Shown here piece by piece: positions 34,113 through 42,183 of a DNA stretch of 64,000 nt (its first letter is position 1; each line of letters begins with the position of its first letter). The translations under genes and the position numbers were made by a program. The notes beneath the pieces were generated by a model. It was not told the DNA's origin. It did no database searches and saw nothing but the letters and a program-made list of their open reading frames with translations. The DNA is taken from the NCBI RefSeq assembly GCF_900169365.1, contig NZ_FXZH01000002.1:248001-312000 (forward strand), written 5' to 3'. The stretch is from Brevibacterium sp. 239c (GTDB lineage: Bacteria > Actinomycetota > Actinomycetes > Actinomycetales > Brevibacteriaceae).

Positions 34113-35070
34113 AGTTCTCACACCAGGGTTGTCCACAACGGTCCAAGATCAGGGGCGCTTCGGCTACTACAACGTGGGGCTTCCGCAAGGCGGTTCCTTG
34201 GACGCCTACTCTTCGCAGGCCGCGAATATGCTCGTGGCCAACACCGTCGATGAGGCCGTCCTCGAATGTGCGTACATGGGATCGAACCTCAGCTTCGATG
34301 CGGAATCTGTGATCGCTGTGACAGGCGCCGAGGTGAGCATCACGATCAATGGTGAGTCGGCTCCCATGTGGGAGACTCTGACCGTTCCTTCTGGTGGAAC
34401 AGTCGAATTCGGCATGATGACGCAGGGAGCACGGTTCTACATTGCGGTTCACGGTGGAATCGATGTGCCGGTTGTGCTCGGATCGCGCTCGACCTACCCG
34501 CTGGGCAGACTGGGTGGTTTCGACGGTCGAAAGCTCGAAGCCGGTGATGTTCTGCCCGTCGGACCAGCCACCGCAGACTTGAATGCGGTGCCGCAGAAAT
34601 CGGTGCCCGTCGAGGCACGTCCGGAGTTCTCGAAACAGCAGGAGCTGCGAGTGCTCATGGGACTGTATGATTTTCGGCTGACCGACAAGGGCAAGAGGAA
34701 CCTGGTCGAGGAAGAGTGGTCACTCACGCCTGTGGCGGATCGGGCAGGGCTTCGGTACAAGGGCCCCGGAGTCGAATGGCGGGAGCGAGAGCAGCCCTTC
34801 GGTGCTGGTTCAGATCCGTCCAACATCGTCGACGCCGGCTATTCCGTCGGTTCGATTCAGATTCCTGGTGGTACGCAGCCGATCATTCTGCACCGAGATG
34901 CGGTGTCAGGAGGCGGATATGCCATGGTCGGCACCGTCATCAGCGCGGATATGGATGTGGTCGCTCGGGCGACTCCCGGGACGGTCACCCGTTTCGTCGA
35001 GGTGACCATGGATGAGGCACTTGCGGCTCGCAAGGTGTACAAGGAGGCGCTGGCAAGCCTCTGGGCCTAG
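34102..35070 (+). CDS. pxpC: PxpC/KipA-type biotin-dependent carboxyltransferase subunit
   Basis: A 322-residue KipA/PxpC family protein, homologous to the A/B part of urea carboxylase carboxyltransferase. N-terminal IEVLTPGLSTTVQDQGRFGY, LGSRSTYPLGRLGGFDGRKL and the late GGTQPIILHRDAVSGGGYAM are diagnostic. The start sits in the end of pxpB with ggagg upstream. Ends before a very strong hairpin at 35107-35160. With pxpA, BCCP and biotin carboxylase it completes all the domains of a urea-carboxylase-like enzyme plus PxpA. Confidence 0.88.
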   Translation: MSIEVLTPGLSTTVQDQGRFGYYNVGLPQGGSLDAYSSQAANMLVANTVDEAVLECAYMGSNLSFDAESVIAVTGAEVSITINGESAPMWETLTVPSGGTVEFGMMTQGARFYIAVHGGIDVPVVLGSRSTYPLGRLGGFDGRKLEAGDVLPVGPATADLNAVPQKSVPVEARPEFSKQQELRVLMGLYDFRLTDKGKRNLVEEEWSLTPVADRAGLRYKGPGVEWREREQPFGAGSDPSNIVDAGYSVGSIQIPGGTQPIILHRDAVSGGGYAMVGTVISADMDVVARATPGTVTRFVEVTMDEALAARKVYKEALASLWA

Positions 35071-35106
35071 ACGAGTCGCTCTCGTCGCTGGATTCTGAAT
35101 GTGAAT

Positions 35107-35160
35107 ACTCATGTGACCTGTCGAACTCGGACTTCCCCTGGTTCGACAGGTCACATGAGT
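35107..35160. terminator. Bidirectional terminator, 20-bp perfect stem
   Basis: ACTCATGTGACCTGTCGAAC pairs perfectly with its complement at 35141-35160, with a 14-base loop. It fills the gap between the convergent pxp and phosphonate operons and abuts the stop of the dehydrogenase gene. Confidence 0.85.
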
Positions 35161-36279
35161 TCACTGCCCGATCTTCACCACGGTTCGCAGCCCCGGACTC
35201 GGCTCTGCAAACTCCTGAGCCAGTTCGGCCAGTTCGATCGGGCCGCCGAGGATGTTCTCCCACGGCATGTTCCCGCCGTCAGCAGCCAGGAAGTCGACGG
35301 CTTCCTGCAGGTGGTGGGGTTCGAAGTTGTGTACACCGGTGATGGTGCGCCAACCTCGCACGAGCTGTTCGGGGCTGATCTCGATGTTCGGCCCCGGGCT
35401 CACGCTTCCGGCGAGAACTGCGGTACCGCCGATTCCCAGGCTGGCAACACAGGTCTCTACGCCCGAGGTGGTGCCGGAGAGCTCGAGAGCAACATCGGCA
35501 TCCGCAGGCATCTCCTCTTCCACGATCGTGCTCGCTCCGGCGAAGAGAGCAAGGTCCTGGCGCCGCGGCGTCGGGTCAAAGGCGAGCACCTCGGCGGCGC
35601 CGCGGGACTGGGAGGCAGCTACCGCGGTGAGCCCCAGCATCCCCAGACCGTTGACGAACACACGCTTTCCCTTCAGATCTCCCGCGGCCTCCACCATCGC
35701 CATGACGGTCGCGACGGCGCACCCTGCCGTGGCGGCCACGGCGTCGGGCACCGAATCCGGCACCGGGACGATTGCCACGCCGGCAGGAAGGTGGATGTGT
35801 GAGGCGTAGGTGCCGGACAAGGCCCAGCCGCTGTCGGTGGATTCGTGACCGACCTTGGCCACCGACTGACATTTTGCGCTGAGTCCGCGCCTGCAGTTCT
35901 CGCACTTCCCGCAGACCGAGGTGACCGAGAAGACCACGCGCTGTCCGAGCGCGATCCCACCCCGCGAATCCTCGACCACGCCGACACCCTCGTGTCCGAG
36001 CACCGAGGGGTATGCTCCGGGGCGACGCCCGCGCACGGTGTGCCTATCTGAGCCGCAGACGGTAGCGGTGGTCAGCCGGATGAGGCTCTCACCCTCGGCC
36101 AGTTCCTGGAGGACGAAGGGCTGAGTCTCGAACTGATCACCACCGAGCCAGACGACGGCCTGGGCTGTCTCCGCGGGGCCCTCAGCATCCGCCGAGGCCT
36201 TCGTACCCGCCGAGGTATCGGCCGGGGAAGCCTCATCCTGAGACTGTGGCTGAACCCGCGTCTGAACCTGCGCCGTCAC
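35161..36279 (-). CDS. Zinc-dependent alcohol dehydrogenase, phosphonate-operon type
   Basis: A 372-residue medium-chain dehydrogenase. Catalytic zinc residues are in TVCGSDRHTVRG and LGHEGVGVVE; the structural zinc cluster CGKCENCRRGLSAKC is intact; the nucleotide-binding motif is VNGLGMLGLTAV. The arrangement matches the dehydrogenases described as phosphonate-catabolism associated. The first 38 residues are an Ala/Ser/Glu-rich extension that a later start would remove. Last gene of the phn operon, overlapping the HAD gene by 4 bases; it may process the acetaldehyde released after C-P cleavage. Confidence 0.87.
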   Translation of the reverse strand: MTAQVQTRVQPQSQDEASPADTSAGTKASADAEGPAETAQAVVWLGGDQFETQPFVLQELAEGESLIRLTTATVCGSDRHTVRGRRPGAYPSVLGHEGVGVVEDSRGGIALGQRVVFSVTSVCGKCENCRRGLSAKCQSVAKVGHESTDSGWALSGTYASHIHLPAGVAIVPVPDSVPDAVAATAGCAVATVMAMVEAAGDLKGKRVFVNGLGMLGLTAVAASQSRGAAEVLAFDPTPRRQDLALFAGASTIVEEEMPADADVALELSGTTSGVETCVASLGIGGTAVLAGSVSPGPNIEISPEQLVRGWRTITGVHNFEPHHLQEAVDFLAADGGNMPWENILGGPIELAELAQEFAEPSPGLRTVVKIGQ

Positions 36280-36977
36280 TGGTTCACCGGAACTGAGGCT
36301 GCAATCGGCAGGTCGGCCAGAGCATCGGGGAGCACCGCAACGGACTCGAGCACCAGGTGCGCACCCTCGGCCTCGAAATCGTCCCTGCTCAGGTGCCCGG
36401 TGAGCACACCCACCGAGGCCACACCGGCGCGCAGGGCCGACTGCACATCCGCCGAGGTGTCGCCGACGCTGACGACGGCCGCCGTGTCCTCGACACCGAG
36501 TTTTTCCATGACGGTCTCGATCATGTGAGGTGCTGGCCGCCCGGCCTCGACCTCATCACCACAGGACGAAGCGTCGAAGGTCTCGCTTTGCTTCCATCCC
36601 ATGGATGCGAAGATGAGATCGGCGATCTCCCGAGCGAACCCAGTCGTCAGTCCGACCTTGATGCCCTGCTCGCGCAGGGTCGTCAGCGCCTCTTCGATGC
36701 CGGGCAGCGGCTTCGGCGGATTGTCGGTATAGGTGCGGCGCAGCTCCTGCCGGAACCATTCCCAGGCCCGCTCATGAAGCTCTGCATCGACTTCGACCCC
36801 GCCGAGGCGGAGCAGATTTTCGATCGCCCACTTCTTCTCCGTGCCCATCCACTTCTGGAACACCTCGTCCGAGTAGTCCGCACCTTCACGTTCCGTGGCC
36901 TCCCGCAGAACACGGTAGACCTCGTCTCGGTCGTCGATGGTGGTGCTGGCCATGTCGAAGATGGCGAGTTCAATCAT
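36276..36977 (-). CDS. PhnX-like HAD hydrolase (phosphonatase-like)
   Basis: A 233-residue HAD-superfamily hydrolase. Motif I is FDMASTTIDD: Asp8 is the nucleophile, and alanine replaces the usual second aspartate, as in phosphonoacetaldehyde hydrolase PhnX. In the cap domain, WMGTEKKWA places Lys48 where PhnX has the Schiff-base lysine of MGLLK. Motif II is GLTTGFAR and motif IV VVSVGDTSADVQSA. This supports real C-P hydrolysis rather than a generic phosphatase. A good ribosome site (gaaggag) sets the start. It overlaps the dehydrogenase gene that follows. Confidence 0.88.
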   Translation of the reverse strand: MIELAIFDMASTTIDDRDEVYRVLREATEREGADYSDEVFQKWMGTEKKWAIENLLRLGGVEVDAELHERAWEWFRQELRRTYTDNPPKPLPGIEEALTTLREQGIKVGLTTGFAREIADLIFASMGWKQSETFDASSCGDEVEAGRPAPHMIETVMEKLGVEDTAAVVSVGDTSADVQSALRAGVASVGVLTGHLSRDDFEAEGAHLVLESVAVLPDALADLPIAASVPVNQ

Positions 36978-37003
36978 GATGTTTCTCCTTCTATCTGGAA
37001 CAC

Positions 37004-37076
37004 AGTGTGTGGGTTATCAGGAACAGGGTGTGTGAGGCCGAAGTGTGTGGAATAGGGGTATGCAATCGGTTGTGTG
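37004..37076. repeat. Four short GTGTG repeats inside the phn operon
   Basis: The 113-base gap between phnE and the HAD gene contains four irregularly spaced GTGTGTG-like motifs (near 37005, 37029, 37043 and 37071); on the coding strand they read CACACAC. They may be a binding array or internal regulatory site; no hairpin or promoter is evident. Confidence 0.4.
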
Positions 37077-37090
37077 AAATGGCCTGGACG

Positions 37091-38770
37091 TCAGCGAACG
37101 ACCCTGCGCAGCCACATCGACAGTGCTTCGACTGCGAGGACGACAGCGACCATGAGGATGAGCACCATGGTGACGACGTCGAACTGGTTGACCCGTGAGG
37201 CGTTGAGCAGCAGGAATCCGATGCCTCCGGCACCGACGACTCCGAGCAGCGTGGCCGAGCGGATGTTGTTGTCCAGCAGATACATCGTGTGGGCAACGAA
37301 GGCCGGGGCCGCCTGGCGCAGCGTGGCGGAGAAGAACACCTGGGCGTCACTGGCACCGGTGGCCCGCATCGCTTCCTGCACCTGGGTGTCGGTCTCCTCC
37401 AGGGAATCGGCGATGAGCTTCGAGAGCAGGCCGATCGCGCCGATCGACAGAGCCAGCGTTCCTGCAACCTCACCCAGGCCGGAGATGACGACGAAGATGA
37501 TCGCGAGGATCAGCTCGGGAATGCCGCGCACAATAACGATGACCACGCGAAAAGTCTGGTGCACATAGGCATTCGCCACGACATTGCGGGCGGCGAGGAT
37601 GCCGATCGGCAAGGCCAGAACGGCGCCGATGAGAGTGGCCGCGAGCGAGATCTGAACGGTGACCAGCAGCTGTTCGAAGAGGTTGGACATGGACTCGCCG
37701 GACGAAGGTGGGAAGAACAGCGCCAAGGTCTTCGGCAGGTCGAGAAGCCCCTGCATGAGCGCCGACCAGGACACATCCACGCGCCACAGGGCCGTAACGG
37801 TGAAGACCGCGATCAGTACGACAGAGAGGAAGCGTTTGAGGCGGGCCGAACTCCACGGAGGTGTCAGGTGGAGATCGTTGACCCCGGGCTCGCGGCCGTG
37901 GTTGAGCAGGCGATCGACCCACGTGCCGCCGGTGATCCTCTGCCCGGCTGACTTCATCAGCGCAGCGCGGATAGCGCCGGAGAGGAGTTCGATGCCGATG
38001 CACAGGAGCAGGACGAGCACCGCGAGAGCCATGCCCCGCTGATAGTCCAGCGTGCGCAGGGAATCAGCGATCGCCAGACCGATGCCTCCGACACCGACGT
38101 AACCCAGCAGCACAGAAGTGCGCAGATTGATGTCGAAGCGGTGCAGGGCCGTCGCGATGAGCTGGGGCATCAGCGTCTGGGGGATGGCCGCCATGATCTG
38201 CTGAGCACGGCTGCCGCCGAGGGATTCCACGGATTCGCGGGGGCCGTCGTCGAGTTCCTCGATAGCATCGGCGTAGAGCTTGGCGATCATGCCCACCGAA
38301 TGGATGCCCATGGCGATGATGCCGGCAGTGGCTCCGAGGCCGAACATGCGCAGGAAGATGATCGCGAGCACCAGGTCAGGTACTGCACGTGCCAGCACCG
38401 TCAGCCCACGAGCGATCCACTGCGAGGTGACTCCCCAGCGAGTGGCTCGGGCAGCGGCCAGGGCCACCGGGATGGACAGGGCAGCCGAAAGCAGAGTCGC
38501 GAGGAAGACGATCGCCAAGGTCTCGAACACCAACGACAGGGTCTCTGCCAACGGTGGGAAGTCGAGAGGGAACATGCGGGCGAAGAAGTCTGCCGCATTG
38601 TCGACGGAATCGACGATCGTGCCGATATCGATGCCCAGTGCGCCGACGGACCAGACGCCGCAGATGACCAAGGCGATCATCACGATCGTGGCGGCGATGC
38701 GCGACCCGGCCGGACGTGGACGTGCCGGCGCCTCGCGAACCTCGGATGGGGCCTCGATGAGGGTGGACAT
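37091..38770 (-). CDS. phnE: Phosphonate ABC transporter permease PhnE, double-length fusion
   Basis: A 559-residue protein made of two PhnE permease domains in tandem (about 50-280 and 320-555), each with its own EAA-type loop: ELDDGPRESVESLGGSRAQQ and EETDTQVQEAMRATGASDAQ, and each followed by NLRTSVLLGYVGVGGIG or NIRSATLLGVVGAGGIG. Most PhnE proteins are single-domain (about 260-290 residues) and dimerise, so this fusion supplies the whole channel. Overlaps phnC by one base (TGATG). Confidence 0.92.
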   Translation of the reverse strand: MSTLIEAPSEVREAPARPRPAGSRIAATIVMIALVICGVWSVGALGIDIGTIVDSVDNAADFFARMFPLDFPPLAETLSLVFETLAIVFLATLLSAALSIPVALAAARATRWGVTSQWIARGLTVLARAVPDLVLAIIFLRMFGLGATAGIIAMGIHSVGMIAKLYADAIEELDDGPRESVESLGGSRAQQIMAAIPQTLMPQLIATALHRFDINLRTSVLLGYVGVGGIGLAIADSLRTLDYQRGMALAVLVLLLCIGIELLSGAIRAALMKSAGQRITGGTWVDRLLNHGREPGVNDLHLTPPWSSARLKRFLSVVLIAVFTVTALWRVDVSWSALMQGLLDLPKTLALFFPPSSGESMSNLFEQLLVTVQISLAATLIGAVLALPIGILAARNVVANAYVHQTFRVVIVIVRGIPELILAIIFVVISGLGEVAGTLALSIGAIGLLSKLIADSLEETDTQVQEAMRATGASDAQVFFSATLRQAAPAFVAHTMYLLDNNIRSATLLGVVGAGGIGFLLLNASRVNQFDVVTMVLILMVAVVLAVEALSMWLRRVVR

Positions 38771-39666
38771 CAGCGGGTGACACCACTCGACATCGGGGTG
38801 CGCACAACACCGGTGGCGGTCGTCGCGGAACCGGGCCCAGCCTCGGCGATGTCCATGCCGGAGACGCTCGAATAGATCGTCGACGCTTCCTCGGCGCTCA
38901 GGCCCTGGGTTGTGCGGTCGAGAACCGCCTGACCGCTGCGCAGCCCGATGATCCGATCGGCGAAGTCGATGGCGAGCTGAACCTGGTGAAGTGAGGCGAT
39001 GACCGTGAGATCGTCCTCCTCGGCGATCTGGCGCAGCAGGTTGATCACGTCGAGTGCGGAGACCGGATCGAGAGAGGCCACAGGCTCATCGGCCAGCAGC
39101 ACCGTGGGGTGCTGCATGAGCGCCCTGGCGATGGCCACGCGCTGCTGCTGACCTCCCGACAGCGTGTCCGCACGCTGGTAGGCGCGATCGGCCAGGCCGA
39201 CGCGGTCGAGCTTTTCGATGGCTTCCCGGCGCACGGACTTCGGGTACATCATCAGCGAGATGCGCGGTCCCTTCAACGAGCCGAGCTGTCCTGCGCAGAC
39301 GTTCTCCAGCACAGACATCGGACCGACGAGGTTGAAGGATTGGAAGATCACGCCGATGTTGCGGCGCAGCTCCCGTAGCCCTCGTTTCCCGACCGAGCCC
39401 ACGTCCTGGCCCAGGACACGCACCGTGCCCGAGGTGGGGGTGTGCAGACCGTTGATGTGGCGCAGCAACGTCGACTTACCCGATCCCGACAGGCCGAGCA
39501 GAACGGTGACCCTGCCGGTGCGGAACCCGATATTGACGTCATCGAGTCCGAGGGCTCCACCGCCGAAATCCTTGGTCACGTGGTCGAGCTGGACCGAGTA
39601 GATATCGTCGATCTCTCGCTGGAGCTCAGCGGTCTTGGTGCTGGTGGTGTGTCGATGGATGCTCAT
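38770..39666 (-). CDS. phnC: Phosphonate ABC transporter ATP-binding protein PhnC
   Basis: A 298-residue ABC ATPase. Walker A is GLSGSGKSTLLRHINGL, the signature LSGGQQQRVAIARAL and Walker B VLLADEPVASLDP; the RHINGL continuation and LRRNIGVIFQSFNLVGPMSV are typical of PhnC. N-terminal 30 and C-terminal 30 residues are extra to the ABC core. It lies 11 bases after phnD and overlaps phnE. Confidence 0.92.
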   Translation of the reverse strand: MSIHRHTTSTKTAELQREIDDIYSVQLDHVTKDFGGGALGLDDVNIGFRTGRVTVLLGLSGSGKSTLLRHINGLHTPTSGTVRVLGQDVGSVGKRGLRELRRNIGVIFQSFNLVGPMSVLENVCAGQLGSLKGPRISLMMYPKSVRREAIEKLDRVGLADRAYQRADTLSGGQQQRVAIARALMQHPTVLLADEPVASLDPVSALDVINLLRQIAEEDDLTVIASLHQVQLAIDFADRIIGLRSGQAVLDRTTQGLSAEEASTIYSSVSGMDIAEAGPGSATTATGVVRTPMSSGVTR

Positions 39667-39677
39667 GGGTGCTTCTC

Positions 39678-40649
39678 CTAGCCGATGCTCTTGCAGGCGT
39701 CTGCCTTGGTGGCGTCGCAGATGTCGCGGATGGAATCGAAGTCGGAGTCGTCGACCTCGGCGTAGCCGTATTCGATCTCTTCGGGCAGGACGCAGTCATC
39801 TTCGGAGGAGCAGACGCCGGCGTCGATCATCGCTGGGATGTTGGCCTTTTCGCGCAGAACAGTGGTGATCTGCTTGGCCAGCTCGGGATCGAGGGATTCG
39901 TTGTTGACTGCAATGGGGTCCTCGGTGATCGGGTCGGATTCCCACACGGCCTCCAGGCTGCCCGCCTTCACCTGGTCGGAGTCTTCAAGTGTCTTCAGCA
40001 TGGTGTCGTGGGCGAAGGCCGCATCGCATTCCCCGGAGTCCAGAGACAGCAGCGAGGCGTCATGGCCACCGGTCAGCGTCTGCTTCATGTCCTTGTCCAT
40101 GTCGAGGCCCTCGTCCATGATTCCCTTCATCGGCACGAGGTAGCCCGAGGTGGAGGCCTTGTCGACGAAGCAGACGTTCTTGCCCTTGAGGTCGCTCAGA
40201 CCTTTGATGCCCGAGCCCTTCTTGGCATAGGCAAGCGAGGTGTAGGCCGGGGCCTTGTCGGCGTCGTGAGTCGGAGCCGCGGCAGCGTCCATGTCGATGC
40301 CGGAGTCTTTGGCGATGACATAGGCGAAGGGGCCGAATGAGGCCGCATCGATCTGGCCGGCTCGCATCCCTTCGATCACCGCCGCGTAATCGGAGGCGTT
40401 CTCGAACTCAACCTTCTTACCGGTCTCCTCTTCCAACAGAGCTGTGACATCGTCGAAGGATGATTCCAGAGTGGAGGAGGACTCGGCCGGGACTGCGGCG
40501 AAGGTGATGGTGTCGTCATCGCCGCCGGCCGAGCCGCAGGCGGCGAGCAGGGGAAGTGCGAGTGCTGCGGCCGTGAGAGACCGGACGGTGCGGGCACGCG
40601 CAGTGCGAGATCGGATCGGACGGGCGCCGAAGCGTGGGAACAGAGCCAT
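39678..40649 (-). CDS. phnD: Phosphonate-binding lipoprotein PhnD
   Basis: A 323-residue periplasmic-type binding protein of the PhnD family. The signal segment ends in the lipobox LPLLAAC (Cys38), so it is a membrane-anchored lipoprotein. Family features: ITFAAVPAESSSTLES, then VIEGMRAGQIDAASFGPFAY, LKGKNVCFVDKASTSGYLVP and SGECDAAFAHDTM. The ATG at 40649 (MALFPRFGAR) is preferred; the longer frame to 40742 would overlap a candidate operator. Captures phosphonates for PhnCE. Confidence 0.92.
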   Translation of the reverse strand: MALFPRFGARPIRSRTARARTVRSLTAAALALPLLAACGSAGGDDDTITFAAVPAESSSTLESSFDDVTALLEEETGKKVEFENASDYAAVIEGMRAGQIDAASFGPFAYVIAKDSGIDMDAAAAPTHDADKAPAYTSLAYAKKGSGIKGLSDLKGKNVCFVDKASTSGYLVPMKGIMDEGLDMDKDMKQTLTGGHDASLLSLDSGECDAAFAHDTMLKTLEDSDQVKAGSLEAVWESDPITEDPIAVNNESLDPELAKQITTVLREKANIPAMIDAGVCSSEDDCVLPEEIEYGYAEVDDSDFDSIRDICDATKADACKSIG

Positions 40650-40714
40650 GGGCGGCTTGCCTTTCGAGTGGTCGGGGTGATCGTTTGGTTTCATTCTTCG
40701 ACAACCCGAAACGA

Positions 40715-40728
40715 CATGTCTATACAAT
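40715..40728. promoter_or_regulatory. Candidate PhnF/HutC-type operator upstream of phnD
   Basis: On the minus strand the sequence reads TTGTATAGACAT; its core GTATAGAC equals the core of the Mycobacterium PhnF site (TGGTATAGACCA, from recall) and fits the GTnTAnAC pattern of HutC-type GntR proteins. It lies about 70 bases upstream of the phnD start. Confidence 0.6.
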
Positions 40729-40738
40729 TCGCGCCTGT

Positions 40739-41959
40739 TCATCGGGCGGACATGACAACTTCATCGGCGGTTGGGGTGCTCGTCGTGAATGTGGCTGGCG
40801 TCTCAGCGAGAGGTTCGGATTCTGCGGACGCTCCAGTTCCGGCACCACTGTCGAGTGGGAGGTCGTTGAGGATGCGTCCTGCGATGCCGAATGACAGGGT
40901 CATTCCCACCCCCGAGGTGACCGCGGCGACCGTTGTCTGGTCGTCGGGGCGCTCAAGGATGAGATTGGTGTTGGTGCTGTTCGTGTACTGCCCGAGCCAG
41001 CGCTGGAGAACGACAGGTTCCTCGATGCCCAGGAGGGTGGTGGCCCTGTCCAGCAGGAGGTTCGCGATGCCTTCGTCGATGAAGGGCTCGGGGCTTAAGT
41101 CATACGCGTGCGAGTCCCCGATGAGCAGTCCGCCCGGTATGTCGGTGACCATGAGATTGGCGATCGCGTCGACGAGTTCCGGCTCACGCTGGGCGAGATC
41201 CTCACGCAGGGCGGCGGCTCCCGGCATCGCGGCGAAGCCGTCGTAGCGGGCCATTGAGGTGCCTGTGAACATTGCGAACCCAGAGGGCAGGTGCTGCGGG
41301 CGGTCGATGAGCGACATGACCAGGGTGCAGATCCGCACCTCATGGGCGTCGGCGATGGCGGGAAACAGGGCGGACAGGCCAAGGCCGGGGCATGCGACGA
41401 CCTGATCGGCGTGGAAGTCCCCGCGGTTGGTGGACACGGTGCCTCCGGCCACCTCGGTGACGGTGGTGCTCCAACCGAACTCGACGCCCTCGCGGGCCAG
41501 CCACGTCGCGAGCGCAGGTGCGGCCTCACGCGGGTTCACGCGCATGTCCAGGGGCAGGTGAGCCCCGCCGATGGCGTGAAGATCAGGATTGCCGATGGCG
41601 TCGGCGACCTCCCCGGCATCGAGCATCTGCACCTGATCCGAGCCTCGGTGGGCGGCGAATTCCTGCAGGATGTGAAGCTCGGGCTCGGTCATGGCGGGGG
41701 CGAATGTGCCGGTTTCGGCGGCCCAGATCCCGGTTGCTGCGGCAGCTTCCTGCCAGCCGGCACGAGATGCCATGGCTAAGGGTTGGATTTCATCGGCCTG
41801 CCCGGTGAAGCAGGCGTGACCGAAGTTCTGGATGGAGGAGCCGACAGGTCGCGCAGAGCGGTCGATGATGCGGACGGTACGGCCCTGTCGGTATGCGAGG
41901 AATGCGGTGGCCAGGCCCAGGATTCCTGAGCCGACGATGATGAGATCAGTTTTCGGCAT
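40739..41959 (-). CDS. FAD-dependent oxidoreductase of phosphonate operons (DAO fold)
   Basis: A 406-residue D-amino acid oxidase-fold flavoprotein. The N-terminal FAD site is LIIVGSGILGLATAFLAYRQ; the segment RPVGSSIQNFGHACFTGQ and the C-terminal TSGVGMTLSFGIAGRIL match the family repeatedly found in phosphonate operons (TIGR03364 type). Related enzymes oxidise aminoethylphosphonate or its N-methyl forms to phosphonoacetaldehyde; for this protein that is inference. No PhnW transaminase gene is present, so it is the likely source of the aldehyde for the PhnX-like hydrolase. The C-terminal 35 residues are Ser/Thr/Ala-rich. Confidence 0.83.
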   Translation of the reverse strand: MPKTDLIIVGSGILGLATAFLAYRQGRTVRIIDRSARPVGSSIQNFGHACFTGQADEIQPLAMASRAGWQEAAAATGIWAAETGTFAPAMTEPELHILQEFAAHRGSDQVQMLDAGEVADAIGNPDLHAIGGAHLPLDMRVNPREAAPALATWLAREGVEFGWSTTVTEVAGGTVSTNRGDFHADQVVACPGLGLSALFPAIADAHEVRICTLVMSLIDRPQHLPSGFAMFTGTSMARYDGFAAMPGAAALREDLAQREPELVDAIANLMVTDIPGGLLIGDSHAYDLSPEPFIDEGIANLLLDRATTLLGIEEPVVLQRWLGQYTNSTNTNLILERPDDQTTVAAVTSGVGMTLSFGIAGRILNDLPLDSGAGTGASAESEPLAETPATFTTSTPTADEVVMSAR

Positions 41960-41993
41960 GTCCCCATCCTGTCCGCTTGTTGCCGTACGCTGA

Positions 41994-42007
41994 GTACATG
42001 TATGTAC
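41994..42007. promoter_or_regulatory. Inverted repeat between divergent FAD oxidoreductase and GntR genes
   Basis: GTACAT-GT-ATGTAC is a perfect 6-base inverted repeat about 35 bases upstream of the FAD oxidoreductase start; it is a likely operator for the divergent GntR regulator. The rest of the gap 42008-42183 shows no gene. Confidence 0.5.
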
Positions 42008-42183
42008 AAGTTCGGTGATTGTTCACCTGAAGTTGACGTTGTTCCCTGCGGGCGGCGTTCCCGGTTCATCCGAGACGGATAGGAAGTAGGAGATGCCGCC
42101 GCCCGAGCAGCACAGCAATACAGGCACAGCAATACAGTTGGAAGCACTTGTCCTCATCCCCGACGCAGACGAGACCTGTACAG

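Noticed and set aside
30761..35070. Classical acetyl-CoA carboxylase operon
   Set aside because: No AccA/AccD-type carboxyltransferase is present; the partners are PxpB and PxpC instead.
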